In this document: in pieces, positions 56,041-64,000 of the stretch
Layout of the letters: the number at the start of each line of letters is the position of its first letter
Numbering within the stretch: the first letter of the stretch is position 1
Source of the DNA: Shewanella sp. HN-41
GTDB lineage: Bacteria; Pseudomonadota; Gammaproteobacteria; Enterobacterales; Shewanellaceae
DNA length: 64,000 nucleotides
Assembly: GCF_000217915.1 (NCBI RefSeq)
Contig: NZ_AFOZ01000013.1
Span: 1-64,000, forward strand
Reading direction: 5' to 3'
Notes under the pieces: generated by a model
The model's database searches: none
Told to the model about the DNA's origin: nothing
What the model saw: only the letters and a program-made list of their open reading frames with translations
Made by a program: the position numbers and the translations under genes

Positions 56041-56449
56041 AAAAGACCCCTTGTATGCATAGGTGTTTGGGGAGGGGTTGAATATAACCCCCCCAACTCA
56101 GGCACCAAGGTACGGGCCATAGAGGGGAGAGACAATCGGCCGAAAGGGTATTTATTTACCTAGGAGTGAGCTAAATTTCATCGGGGTGATTTATGTATAA
56201 TTAATTGAATTTAAATTAGTTTGTATAAGGTTTGTGGCTAACTTGGGGATTTTATCTAGCCAACTAGGTCTAGTAGTTAAGTCGTATTTACGCCATGGCA
56301 TCTTTTTTAAGTTGAAACATTATGGCAACAATTTGTAGGTAAACACGCCGGTTATTACCTTGTCAGTCCTCCTTTGCCCGATGCCATTGGGGGACGCTGC
56401 GGGATTATGGTGCCGGAACCTCAAAGTAAAGGACTATAGGAAATTTGTT
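56041..56449. other. Divergent regulatory region csgB / subtilase
   Basis: 409 bases that must carry both the csgBA promoter and that of the subtilase. I see no clear consensus element or gene. Confidence 0.45.
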
Positions 56450-58954
56450 ATGTCGATAAAACTCTCACCACTGGCCCTAGCAATTGCGGCTGCAATGACG
56501 TTTTCAGCATTACCCGCAATGGCTAAGGATGCCCCTGTCTATGAAAAAGACTCGATTCTTGTGGTGTACAAAGACAATACGACCAAGGCAGAGCGAACCG
56601 CTGCCCAGCGTTTGATCCGCGGCACCTTAACTGACGCGAATGCCGATGGTGTGGATGATAAATTCAGGCACCTATTAAACGGGAAATTAGCTCGTTTGGC
56701 TCTGCGTAAAGGCGCCAATATTGAAGATGCCATTAAGGTGATCAGTCGCCATCCCGCAGTGAAATACGCCGAACCTAACTATATTCTCAAGGCGATTGGT
56801 ACCCCAGATGACCCAAGTTTTGCGAGCCTCTGGGGGATGAATAATACTGGTCAGAGCGGCGGTAGCGCCGATGCCGATATCGATGCGGTTGAGGCTTGGG
56901 ATATCACGACGGGGAGTGCCGATGTGGTTGTCGGCGTGATCGACACGGGTGTGGATTATAACCACACCGATCTGCAAGCCAATATGTGGGTCAATACGGG
57001 TGAAATTGCAGGTAATGGCGTGGATGACGATGGCAACGGGGTGATAGATGACGTTCATGGTTACAGTGCTGTGAATGATAATGGTAATCCAATGGACGGT
57101 AACGGCCACGGCACCCATGTTTCTGGCACTATTGGCGCTAAGGGTAACAATGGTGTGGGTGTGGTTGGGGTAAACTGGGACGTGAAAATTGCAGCTTGCC
57201 AGTTCCTCGATGCCGATGGTTACGGTTCAACGGCGGGGGCGATTGCTTGTATTGATTACTTCACAAATTTAAAAGTGAACCATGGTGTTGATATCAAAGC
57301 AACCAACAACTCTTGGGGGGGCGGTGGCTTTAGCCAAGCACTGAAGGATGCTATCGATGCTGGTGGTGAGGCGGGCATTTTGTTCGTGGCGGCGGCGGGT
57401 AACGATGCCGTCGATAATGATGCCAGCCCACACTATCCCTCAAGCTATGATTCCGAGGTTGTGCTGTCGATCGCCAGTACCGATCGCAACGATCATATGT
57501 CCGATTTCTCCCAGTGGGGATTGACGAGTGTCGATATGGGCGCGCCAGGTTCGGCGATCCTATCGACGGTTCCTGGTGGTTACGCTACCTATTCAGGGAC
57601 ATCCATGGCGACTCCCCATGTAACAGGCGCCGCGGCGTTAGTATGGTCGCTCAATCCCGACTTAACGCCTGTGGAGATGAAAGCACTGTTGATGGCCTCC
57701 GGTGATGCTAACGTCGATTTAACCGGTAAAACCGTTGCTGGAACCCGTCTCAATGTGGCGAATGCCCTCGAGCAGGCCAACCCCTCACCAAGTTATAAGT
57801 TCACTGTGTCACCGGCATCACAATCGGTCGAAGCGGGCAGCACAGCAAGCTATAACTTCAGTGTGGGGAGTGTGGCAGGTTGGGATGGTGACCTAGCATT
57901 GACTGTCAGTGTATCACCGGCACTCGAAGGGGTTTCGTTATCTAGTTCAACCGTTTCTGCGGGTGATTCATTTAGCTTAGATGTTGCGACAACCGCACAA
58001 ACAGCTTGGGGGGATTACAGTATTACCGTGACGGGGAATGATGGTGCAGTCGAGAAGTCTAAAGTCGTTTCGCTGAATGTGTTCCCGCAGGGATTAAATG
58101 ACTTTACCTATGGCAATGAGAACACGGTTGCGATTCCTGATAACAATGCCAATGGTATTGTGAGCACGATTGCAGTTGCCGATGATGTGCAGATTTTTGG
58201 CGTGACTGCCGATGTCAATATCAGCCACACTTGGATTGGTGACTTACGTGTCGTGCTAACTTCGCCTGTGGGCACCGAAGTGGTACTGCATAACCGTGAT
58301 GGCGGCAGCGCCGACAATATCATTAAGAGCTGGGACTTAAGTGCGTTCGATGGTGAAAATGCACAGGGAACTTGGTCATTATCCGTGGACGATAATGCGG
58401 GCGCTGACACTGGTACTCTCAATAACTGGGGTTTAGTGATCAGTGGCTTAGGCGAAGCATCTCCAGCGGTCCCCGTCGCGGGCTTCGAGTTTGCCGTTGA
58501 AGGCTTAAGCGTCGCCTTTACCAACACCAGTACCGATGCAAACGATGATATCGTGAGCTACAACTGGGACTTTGGTGATGGTTCAAATTCTACTGAAATG
58601 AGCCCAAGTCATGTGTTCACCGCAGCTGGAACTTACACTGTGGCCCTCACAGTGACTGACTCAATGGAACACAGCAATACTGTGACCATGGAAGTTCAAG
58701 TGTATGAGCATAGTATCAATGCTTCTGTCACTCGAGCATTAGTCTCACGCCGTGGTAGCGCTATGGTGGATATTGCATGGAATAGTGCATTAGGTGACAG
58801 TGTGGCTCTTTACCGTGACGGTGAGTTGGTGGTGACCACAGAGAACGATGGTAACTACCGCGATCGTTTCACAACTTCGGCAAGCAGCGTGACTTATCAA
58901 GTGTGCGAAACGGAAGGGACTTTGTGTTCAGCCCCTATCCTTGCTCAATTTTAA
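56450..58954 (+). CDS. Secreted subtilisin-like serine protease with P and PKD domains
   Basis: 834 residues from the ATG at 56450 (AGGAAA upstream; the frame is open to 56360). Signal peptide ALAIAAAMTFSALPAMA, an I9-type propeptide (about 25-120), S8 catalytic domain (about 130-440) with Asp in VIDTGVDYNH, His in NGHGTHVSGT and Ser in SGTSMATPHVTGAA. Then a linker Ig-like domain, a proprotein-convertase P domain (about 570-690), a PKD domain (about 695-780: YNWDFGDGS) and a short C-terminal β domain. It lies divergent to csgBA; processing of matrix proteins is conceivable, but inferred only from position. Confidence 0.93.
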   Translation: MSIKLSPLALAIAAAMTFSALPAMAKDAPVYEKDSILVVYKDNTTKAERTAAQRLIRGTLTDANADGVDDKFRHLLNGKLARLALRKGANIEDAIKVISRHPAVKYAEPNYILKAIGTPDDPSFASLWGMNNTGQSGGSADADIDAVEAWDITTGSADVVVGVIDTGVDYNHTDLQANMWVNTGEIAGNGVDDDGNGVIDDVHGYSAVNDNGNPMDGNGHGTHVSGTIGAKGNNGVGVVGVNWDVKIAACQFLDADGYGSTAGAIACIDYFTNLKVNHGVDIKATNNSWGGGGFSQALKDAIDAGGEAGILFVAAAGNDAVDNDASPHYPSSYDSEVVLSIASTDRNDHMSDFSQWGLTSVDMGAPGSAILSTVPGGYATYSGTSMATPHVTGAAALVWSLNPDLTPVEMKALLMASGDANVDLTGKTVAGTRLNVANALEQANPSPSYKFTVSPASQSVEAGSTASYNFSVGSVAGWDGDLALTVSVSPALEGVSLSSSTVSAGDSFSLDVATTAQTAWGDYSITVTGNDGAVEKSKVVSLNVFPQGLNDFTYGNENTVAIPDNNANGIVSTIAVADDVQIFGVTADVNISHTWIGDLRVVLTSPVGTEVVLHNRDGGSADNIIKSWDLSAFDGENAQGTWSLSVDDNAGADTGTLNNWGLVISGLGEASPAVPVAGFEFAVEGLSVAFTNTSTDANDDIVSYNWDFGDGSNSTEMSPSHVFTAAGTYTVALTVTDSMEHSNTVTMEVQVYEHSINASVTRALVSRRGSAMVDIAWNSALGDSVALYRDGELVVTTENDGNYRDRFTTSASSVTYQVCETEGTLCSAPILAQF

Positions 58955-58971
58955 GGGAAAACGCTTAATGC

Positions 58972-58997
58972 AAGGCGGCCTTAGGGTCGCCTTTTCT
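58972..58997 (+). terminator. Rho-independent terminator after subtilase
   Basis: AAGGCGGCC-ttag-GGTCGCCTT (one G-T pair) followed by TTCT. Confidence 0.75.
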
Positions 58998-59007
58998 ATT
59001 ACGGGAT

Positions 59008-59511
59008 TTATTCGGGCTCTGTCTCGGTAAGAATTTGGTTTTTTCGAGCGGATAATTGTTGCATTACGGTATCATTGTTTAGGATCAGCCCATTGAAATG
59101 GTCATTAATATTATTCATTTGGCTGACATAGTCCGGATCATCTTTTGTTTTGTTGCGCCAATAGCGTTGACGCTCTAGCTTTTGTAGTTCGCTAATCTTA
59201 AGTATCTCGAAGTAACTGTTTTCCTGTTTAAGCCGATAGAGTTCACTGTCGAGTAATTGCAGTAGTTTTTCCTTGGATAGGGTTTGGCTATTGAGCAGGG
59301 CTTGCAGCGGATCGACGGGCTTTTCTTGTTTGTCCGAATCAATTTCTGTGATGATCCCCAGCTGATACTCAAGTTTGTGTTGGCTATATTCCTGCGGGCA
59401 GGCGGTCTGGCTAAAGACGATTTTGTCGTCTTTACGGCATTTATAGACAGTATTTGCTTGGGTCACTGTCGGTAGCATAACGCAAATAAGGGTCAATATG
59501 AGTCTAGCCAT
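59008..59511 (-). CDS. DUF4124-containing exported protein
   Basis: 167 residues: a signal peptide (LILTLICVMLPTVTQA) then the DUF4124 motif NTVYKCRKDDKIVFSQTACP with its Cys pair, followed by a charged helical region. DUF4124 proteins are small periplasmic proteins of unknown role. Monocistronic. Confidence 0.78.
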   Translation of the reverse strand: MARLILTLICVMLPTVTQANTVYKCRKDDKIVFSQTACPQEYSQHKLEYQLGIITEIDSDKQEKPVDPLQALLNSQTLSKEKLLQLLDSELYRLKQENSYFEILKISELQKLERQRYWRNKTKDDPDYVSQMNNINDHFNGLILNNDTVMQQLSARKNQILTETEPE

Positions 59512-59750
59512 TCGACTACAAATCCTTTGTATATTGGGTAATAGCTTAACTTAGCATATCGGCATGATGGTTGATGGAATTTGAGCCGTTGTACTATACA
59601 AAACACTATAACAGCAGATCTAATTGTTACTTAGAGTTAACATCTGTCATTACTATGGAGTAAGTTTAAAAATAATACCAGTTTTTTGACTATGGATATT
59701 TTTTGACGTTAGCCTATCTGTCACCAACGTGGGATGCTGCGATTAGGCAT

Positions 59751-59774
59751 AAAAAAGGAGCCGAAGCTCCTTTT
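59751..59774 (-). terminator. Rho-independent terminator of the pan-fol operon
   Basis: AAAAGGAGC-cgaa-GCTCCTTTT, 15 bases after the panC stop, with A residues that give a U tract on the minus strand. Confidence 0.9.
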
Positions 59775-59788
59775 AACTGTGTGTAAAA

Positions 59789-60634
59789 TTAACGGTCAAA
59801 TCTTAAGTTATCGATAAGGCGAGCCTTACCTAAATATGCGGCCGCCAAAATCACCAGTGCTTTATCCTGGGGTTCTGCTTTGACTAAGGTGTAGGCGTGA
59901 CGCACTTCCAAGTAATCCGGCGTAAAGCCTGCGGCGATAAGGCTCGCTTTAGCTTCAGCTGTAACTTGTTCGATACTCACACCTTGCTTGATGCCCTGCG
60001 CCATGGCATCTATGGCTTTCTTAAGCGCAGGTGCCACAGCTTTTTCTTCGGCCGTTAAATAGCCATTGCGCGAACTCATGGCAAGGCCAGAGTCTTCCCG
60101 TATTGTGTCTACCCCTATAATTTCAATAGGTAATGATAAATCTTCAACCATAGTTTTAATGACCAAGAGTTGTTGATAATCTTTATTACCAAATAGGGCT
60201 ACATCGGGCTGCACTATGTTGAACAGTTTACAGACAATAGTGGCAACGCCGCGGAAATGCCCAGGACGGCTTGCGCCGCAGAGCACATCCGAAATACCTG
60301 GCACTTCAACATAGGTTTGTTGTGCTAATCCCTTGGGATAGATAACGGCAGGCGTCGGAGTGAATAGCAGCTTCGCCCCCGCAGCGGTGAGTGCTTGGCT
60401 GTCGGCTTCCAGTGTGCGTGGGTAGGCATCGAGGTCCTCGTTCTGGCCAAATTGCATTGGATTGACGAAAATCGATACCACCACATGGTCACACTTTTGT
60501 GCCGCTTGCTTCACTAAGGTGATATGTCCCTGATGGAGATTGCCCATGGTGGGCACAAAGGCGACTGTCTCGCCCTTGGCACGCCATGCACGCACTTGGG
60601 TGCGAATATCATCAATATGGGCGCTAGTGATCAT
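59789..60634 (-). CDS. panC: Pantothenate synthetase PanC
   Basis: 281 residues. ATP-dependent condensation of pantoate and β-alanine, the last step of pantothenate (vitamin B5) synthesis. Signatures [16 protein letters not shown] with the HxGH motif, [19 protein letters not shown], and [13 protein letters not shown] are present. It starts 27 bases after panB in the same direction. Confidence 0.96.
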   Translation of the reverse strand: MITSAHIDDIRTQVRAWRAKGETVAFVPTMGNLHQGHITLVKQAAQKCDHVVVSIFVNPMQFGQNEDLDAYPRTLEADSQALTAAGAKLLFTPTPAVIYPKGLAQQTYVEVPGISDVLCGASRPGHFRGVATIVCKLFNIVQPDVALFGNKDYQQLLVIKTMVEDLSLPIEIIGVDTIREDSGLAMSSRNGYLTAEEKAVAPALKKAIDAMAQGIKQGVSIEQVTAEAKASLIAAGFTPDYLEVRHAYTLVKAEPQDKALVILAAAYLGKARLIDNLRFDR

Positions 60635-60661
60635 TGGGCCTTACCTTGCATAAATCTGTTA

Positions 60662-61456
60662 TTAGTTAAAAGTGTGCTCGTCACCGGGGAATGTTCCTTG
60701 GGCAACTTCATCGATATAAGCACGCACGGCCGAGCGAATTTCGCCGGTTTGTTTAAGGTAGTTTTTGGAGAATCGTGGAATATAACCACTTGAAATACCT
60801 AGTACATCATGCATTACTAAAATTTGCCCATCGGTCGATGCGCCGGCGCCAATGCCAATGACTGGAATGGTTAAGGCTTGGGTGATCGCCGCGGCGAGTG
60901 ACGCGGGAATACATTCCACAACCAATAGTTGAGCACCTGCCGCTTCTAGCGCCTTAGCTTCGTCGAGGATGCGCTGGGCATTTTCGGCATCGCGGCCTTG
61001 GACTTTAAAGCCACCAAATACATGGACTGACTGAGGTGTTAAGCCTAAGTGAGCGCACACGGGGATACCGCGTTCGGTGAGCTTAGTGACGGTTTCGAGT
61101 AACCAGTGGCCACCTTCAACTTTGACCATATTGGCGCCCGCCTGCATTAACTCAGTGGCGTTGACCATAGCTTGTTCTGGCGTGGCATAACTCATAAAAG
61201 GCATGTCGGCGATCAGCAGGGCACGTTCGATGCCTCGGCGAACACAGCGGGTGTGGTAAGCGATATCGGCATTGGTCACGGGTAAGGTATCATCATGGCC
61301 TTGTAGAACCATTCCCAAAGAGTCGCCGACGAGCAGCACATCGACACCTTCGCCATCGAAGGCGCTGGCAAAACTGGCATCATAGGCTGTCAGTGCCGTG
61401 AATTTTCTACCTTCCTGTTTGTACTTCAACAGGGTTGAGCTAGTAATTTTAGACAT
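60662..61456 (-). CDS. panB: 3-methyl-2-oxobutanoate hydroxymethyltransferase PanB
   Basis: 264 residues from the ATG at 61456 ([13 protein letters not shown]); a TTG at 61471 adds five residues but lacks support. Catalyses hydroxymethylation of 2-oxoisovalerate to ketopantoate with methylene-THF. Signatures [27 protein letters not shown], and VKVEGG are present. Proximity to folK and panC groups folate and pantothenate synthesis. Confidence 0.96.
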   Translation of the reverse strand: MSKITSSTLLKYKQEGRKFTALTAYDASFASAFDGEGVDVLLVGDSLGMVLQGHDDTLPVTNADIAYHTRCVRRGIERALLIADMPFMSYATPEQAMVNATELMQAGANMVKVEGGHWLLETVTKLTERGIPVCAHLGLTPQSVHVFGGFKVQGRDAENAQRILDEAKALEAAGAQLLVVECIPASLAAAITQALTIPVIGIGAGASTDGQILVMHDVLGISSGYIPRFSKNYLKQTGEIRSAVRAYIDEVAQGTFPGDEHTFN

Positions 61457-61512
61457 ATGGATGATCTTCAAACCAAATAGAAGTGGTGTTATAAGCTAAC
61501 TGGGGACGGACT

Positions 61513-62001
61513 TCAATGATCAATGCCCAGTAGTTGTAACTCGGCCAAGATATTTTCACTGATAAGACTGCCAAGGGCAGTCTTACAGGGCAGGATAAGA
61601 TCGGGAGCGATTGCGGCTAGTGGGACCAACACAAAGCTGCGCTCCTTCATACCGTAATGGGGGACTTTAAGCCTAGGCTCATCGATGATTTCATCGCCAT
61701 ATAATAGCAAGTCGAGATCTAAGGTTCTCGGTCCCCAGCGTTCTTTACGTACTCGTCCCTGTGTGTTTTCAATCTGTTGCAAGGCATCGAGAAGGGCCAG
61801 TGGTGCGAGATCCGTTTCAAAACTGGCTACCGCATTGACATAGTCGGGCTGGACGACATCCCCCATGGGTGCCGAGCAATAATAGGGGGAAACCTTTAAG
61901 CTATTTCCTAGGGCAAGGGCGGACAAGGCGACGGTGGCATTGTCCAATTGCGTCTTAGGATCCTCAAGATTAGCCCCTAGGGCGACAAACACTCGAGTCA
62001 T
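61513..62001 (-). CDS. folK: HPPK, 6-hydroxymethyl-7,8-dihydropterin pyrophosphokinase
   Basis: 162 residues. Transfers pyrophosphate from ATP in folate synthesis. Motifs VALGANLEDP at the N-terminus and RWGPRTLDLDLLLYGD (about residue 88) are diagnostic. It overlaps the pcnB stop codon by one base (TAATG), so translation is coupled. Confidence 0.95.
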   Translation of the reverse strand: MTRVFVALGANLEDPKTQLDNATVALSALALGNSLKVSPYYCSAPMGDVVQPDYVNAVASFETDLAPLALLDALQQIENTQGRVRKERWGPRTLDLDLLLYGDEIIDEPRLKVPHYGMKERSFVLVPLAAIAPDLILPCKTALGSLISENILAELQLLGIDH

Positions 62002-63437
62002 TATTCTGCGGCTTTCGCTTTAGGTGCGCTAGGGCGGCGGCGACGGCGCTGGGTGGCGTTACGATTGCGATTCCCTAGCGCCTTATTACCGCTGCGCGCA
62101 ATAGCCAAACGCTCGGTTTCATCGGCTTCGACAAACAGTTGCCACCAGGCGGCACTCTTAGCGACATTACCACCCTCGGCTTCGCCTCTAAGCAATAGCA
62201 AGTCATAGGCGGCCCTAAATTTGGGATGTTCCATCAGTTTAAAGGCACGGGTTCCTTGGCTGCGGTCAAAACGTAACTGCAACTGCCAAATGTCTTTTGC
62301 TGGCGTACTAAAACGACGTGGAATACTGATGGTTTGACATTGCTGCTCCATCACATCGCCCATGGCGGCAAAAAAGGCATCGTATAAGGTCAAACCGCTT
62401 TCAACGGCAATATCTTCGGCGCGTTGGCGCAGGGAATACCAAAGAATGGCGGCATAGAAGAAGGAAGGGGTGACGGGTTTATCTTCGTTGACCCGGCTGT
62501 CAGTGCTCTTCATGATGGCCTGCACCATCTTCATCGCTGGACCCTTTGGATCTTCTTTGAGTATCGCATCGACCTGTGGAAACAGCGGCGCGAATAGCTT
62601 GTATTCCTGCATCAGTTCGAAGTTGGCTAAGGCTTTGCCTGCAAAGAAGAGTTTGAGCACTTCTTCATACATACGTGCGGCGGGGATGTCCTTTAACAGC
62701 GGAGCCAACTGTTTGATAGGCTTAGCTGTGACTTCTTCGATACCCATGCTGAGTTTAGTGGCGAAACGCACCGCCCTTAGCATACGAACGGGATCTTCAC
62801 GGTAACGGGTTTCAGGATCGCCAATCAGCCTTAAGGTGCCTGCTTTGAGGTCGCTCATACCACCGCCGTAGCAACGGATGGAGTAATCGCTGATATCGTA
62901 GTAGAGGGCGTTTACGGTAAAATCGCGGCGCTCGGCATCTTCATCAATTTCGCCATAGACGTTGTCGCGCAGTAAGCGGCCTTCGGCATTGGCCTTAGAG
63001 ACTTTCTCGTTACTTTCACCGTGATGGCCACGGAAAGTCGCCACTTCGATGACATCGCGGCCAAAGACGATATGGGCAAGGCGGAAACGGCGGCCAACGA
63101 CGCGGCAATTGCGAAACAGTTTTTTGATTTCCTCTGGCGTTGCGTTGGTCACAACGTCGAAATCCTTTGGCTCGAGCCCGAGGAGTAAATCACGCACACC
63201 GCCACCGACTAAATAGGCTTGAAAACCAGATTTATTTAGTCTGTACAATACTTTCAGTGCATTTTCGCTAATTTGTTTGCGGGAGATGGAATGGGCATCT
63301 CTTGGCACTAACTCCAAGCTTAAGGTACCGGAAGAAACTTCAGGGATTTGGGGTTCAATCTGAGCTGGAGTCGGAGCGGTCGTTTTAGGCGCGTCTTCAA
63401 ATAGCTGCTTGCAGAATTGGCTGATACGGCGAAAAAT
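62001..63437 (-). CDS. pcnB: Poly(A) polymerase I PcnB, apparent AUU start
   Basis: 478 residues from the ATT at 63437. Adds 3' poly(A) tails that mark RNA for decay. Nucleotidyltransferase core YLVGGGVRDLLLGLEPKDFDVVTNATPEE (shortened motif GGVRDLLLG and DFDVVTN), then RFRLAHIVFG and RDFTVNALYY; a basic Arg-rich tail closes it. No ATG lies near the N-terminus. The first residues after ATT (FRRISQFCKQLF) align with E. coli PcnB FTRVANFCRKVL, which itself starts at AUU, and GAGG sits six bases before this ATT. The longer frame from TTG 63497 adds 20 residues. Confidence 0.88.
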   Translation of the reverse strand: MFRRISQFCKQLFEDAPKTTAPTPAQIEPQIPEVSSGTLSLELVPRDAHSISRKQISENALKVLYRLNKSGFQAYLVGGGVRDLLLGLEPKDFDVVTNATPEEIKKLFRNCRVVGRRFRLAHIVFGRDVIEVATFRGHHGESNEKVSKANAEGRLLRDNVYGEIDEDAERRDFTVNALYYDISDYSIRCYGGGMSDLKAGTLRLIGDPETRYREDPVRMLRAVRFATKLSMGIEEVTAKPIKQLAPLLKDIPAARMYEEVLKLFFAGKALANFELMQEYKLFAPLFPQVDAILKEDPKGPAMKMVQAIMKSTDSRVNEDKPVTPSFFYAAILWYSLRQRAEDIAVESGLTLYDAFFAAMGDVMEQQCQTISIPRRFSTPAKDIWQLQLRFDRSQGTRAFKLMEHPKFRAAYDLLLLRGEAEGGNVAKSAAWWQLFVEADETERLAIARSGNKALGNRNRNATQRRRRRPSAPKAKAAE

Positions 63438-63516
63438 GGGACACCTCGAAATATGATCTGTTATGTGATTAAAAATCTGGCGGCTATCATATACCAAATG
63501 CAGCCTAATGAGTATA

Positions 63517-64000
63517 TCAGGGCTCGATCAGTATCTCAGATTGTTGCGGTATAGTGGAAAATTGAAACTGATCCACGGCTTGAGTGAGCATTTGTGCCAC
63601 AGAACCTTGGGTCTCAACAGGTTGTTGGCCTAAAAATGCCAGTGCCGCATTTAGACTGGCTTGGGGATGTTGTTTGTCGATGGCCTGTGCATGGTTTTGT
63701 TTTGAAAGTTTAAATCCTGGTGTCAGGCAGGCGAGGGGTAAGTGTAACCACTCGGGCGCGGCTAAACCAAAGGTCTGATATAGACTTAATTGGCGACAAC
63801 TGGCCTCAATTAGATCACAACCGCGCACCACTTCGGTGATCCCCTGATAGGCGTCATCCAGCACTACCGCGAGCTGGTAGGCATACAAGCCATCGCTGCG
63901 TTTAATGATAAAATCCTCCGCGGCAAATGGGGTATCGACGCAGATATGGCCCATTAAGTTGTCGTCAAATTCCTGGACTTGCGCCGTATTGACTATCCGT
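63517..64000 (-). CDS. gluQ: Glutamyl-Q tRNA(Asp) synthetase (partial, 5' end beyond window)
   Basis: C-terminal ~160 residues of a GluRS-like protein lacking the anticodon-binding domain. It glutamylates queuosine in tRNA-Asp. Marks: EDFIIKRSDGLYAYQLAVVLDDAYQGITEVVRG is characteristic (core DGLYAYQLAVV). The frame is open at base 64000; codons upstream of the Met at 63954 (NTAQVQEFDDNL) continue the family, so the real start lies outside the window. Confidence 0.92.
   Translation of the reverse strand, partial: RIVNTAQVQEFDDNLMGHICVDTPFAAEDFIIKRSDGLYAYQLAVVLDDAYQGITEVVRGCDLIEASCRQLSLYQTFGLAAPEWLHLPLACLTPGFKLSKQNHAQAIDKQHPQASLNAALAFLGQQPVETQGSVAQMLTQAVDQFQFSTIPQQSEILIEP

Overview
The window reads as a chromosomal segment of a Shewanella species. 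The evidence is the napDAGHB cluster without napC, the curli genes next to a large subtilase, the panC-panB-folK-pcnB-gluQ block, tandem Gram-negative porins, and a multi-PAS hybrid kinase paired with an HD-GYP regulator. This assignment is by recognition of gene content and order; no database search was run.

Layout. 1-5.5 kb: 3' end of a biotin-dependent carboxylase (frameshifted), a periplasmic-sensor GGDEF protein, a stand-alone EF-G, a heptamer tandem repeat and a LysR regulator. 5.6-11 kb: a 50-residue ORF, then the periplasmic nitrate reductase operon napDAGHB on the minus strand, with FNR-like and NarP-like boxes upstream. 11.2-14.2 kb: a CBS-domain protein, an Hsp20, a soluble FixL-like PAS histidine kinase that keeps the heme-pocket residues, and its LuxR-type regulator. 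The set resembles a small oxygen/dormancy regulon.

14.5-26.3 kb: an island of about 11.7 kb inserted in a tRNA-Leu(CAA) gene. It is bounded by a ~107-bp direct repeat of the tRNA 3' part plus its terminator. It holds a decayed integrase, a LysR regulator, a 55-residue membrane protein (Dba-like), a five-TM DsbI-like protein with a large periplasmic C-terminal domain, a complete membrane-bound molybdoenzyme operon (Tat-exported DmsA-like catalytic subunit, four-cluster Fe-S subunit, TorD-like chaperone, FdnI-type cytochrome b), a porin, a truncated RHS gene and three copies of a 20-21 bp repeat. This is the best candidate in the window for a poorly described system: an acquired respiratory module coupling an unidentified periplasmic substrate to the quinone pool, together with a thiol-disulfide protein.

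26.4-43 kb: an MCP-hemerythrin chemoreceptor, a DUF3149 micro-protein behind an FNR-like box, a SieB-like protein, a sensor kinase, tcdA, two tandem porins (the second with a one-base frameshift), a DUF3581 protein, an AttEFGH-like ABC export system, and a tandem glycine riboswitch in front of an alanine/glycine:Na+ symporter. 43-52 kb: a 1765-residue hybrid kinase with an HD-GYP regulator, ygfZ and serA. 52-59 kb: a YjdF-like membrane protein, a ~267-bp structured inverted-repeat element, a CsgD-like regulator, csgBA with an unusually long curlin of about 20 repeats, and a secreted subtilase with P and PKD domains. 59-64 kb: a DUF4124 protein, panC, panB, folK, pcnB (apparently starting at AUU) and the 3' part of gluQ.

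Themes: anaerobic respiration and oxygen sensing (nap, the heme-PAS kinase, MCP-hemerythrin, FNR/CRP-like boxes, the molybdoenzyme island), c-di-GMP signalling (GGDEF, HD-GYP) and extracellular matrix (curli, subtilase).
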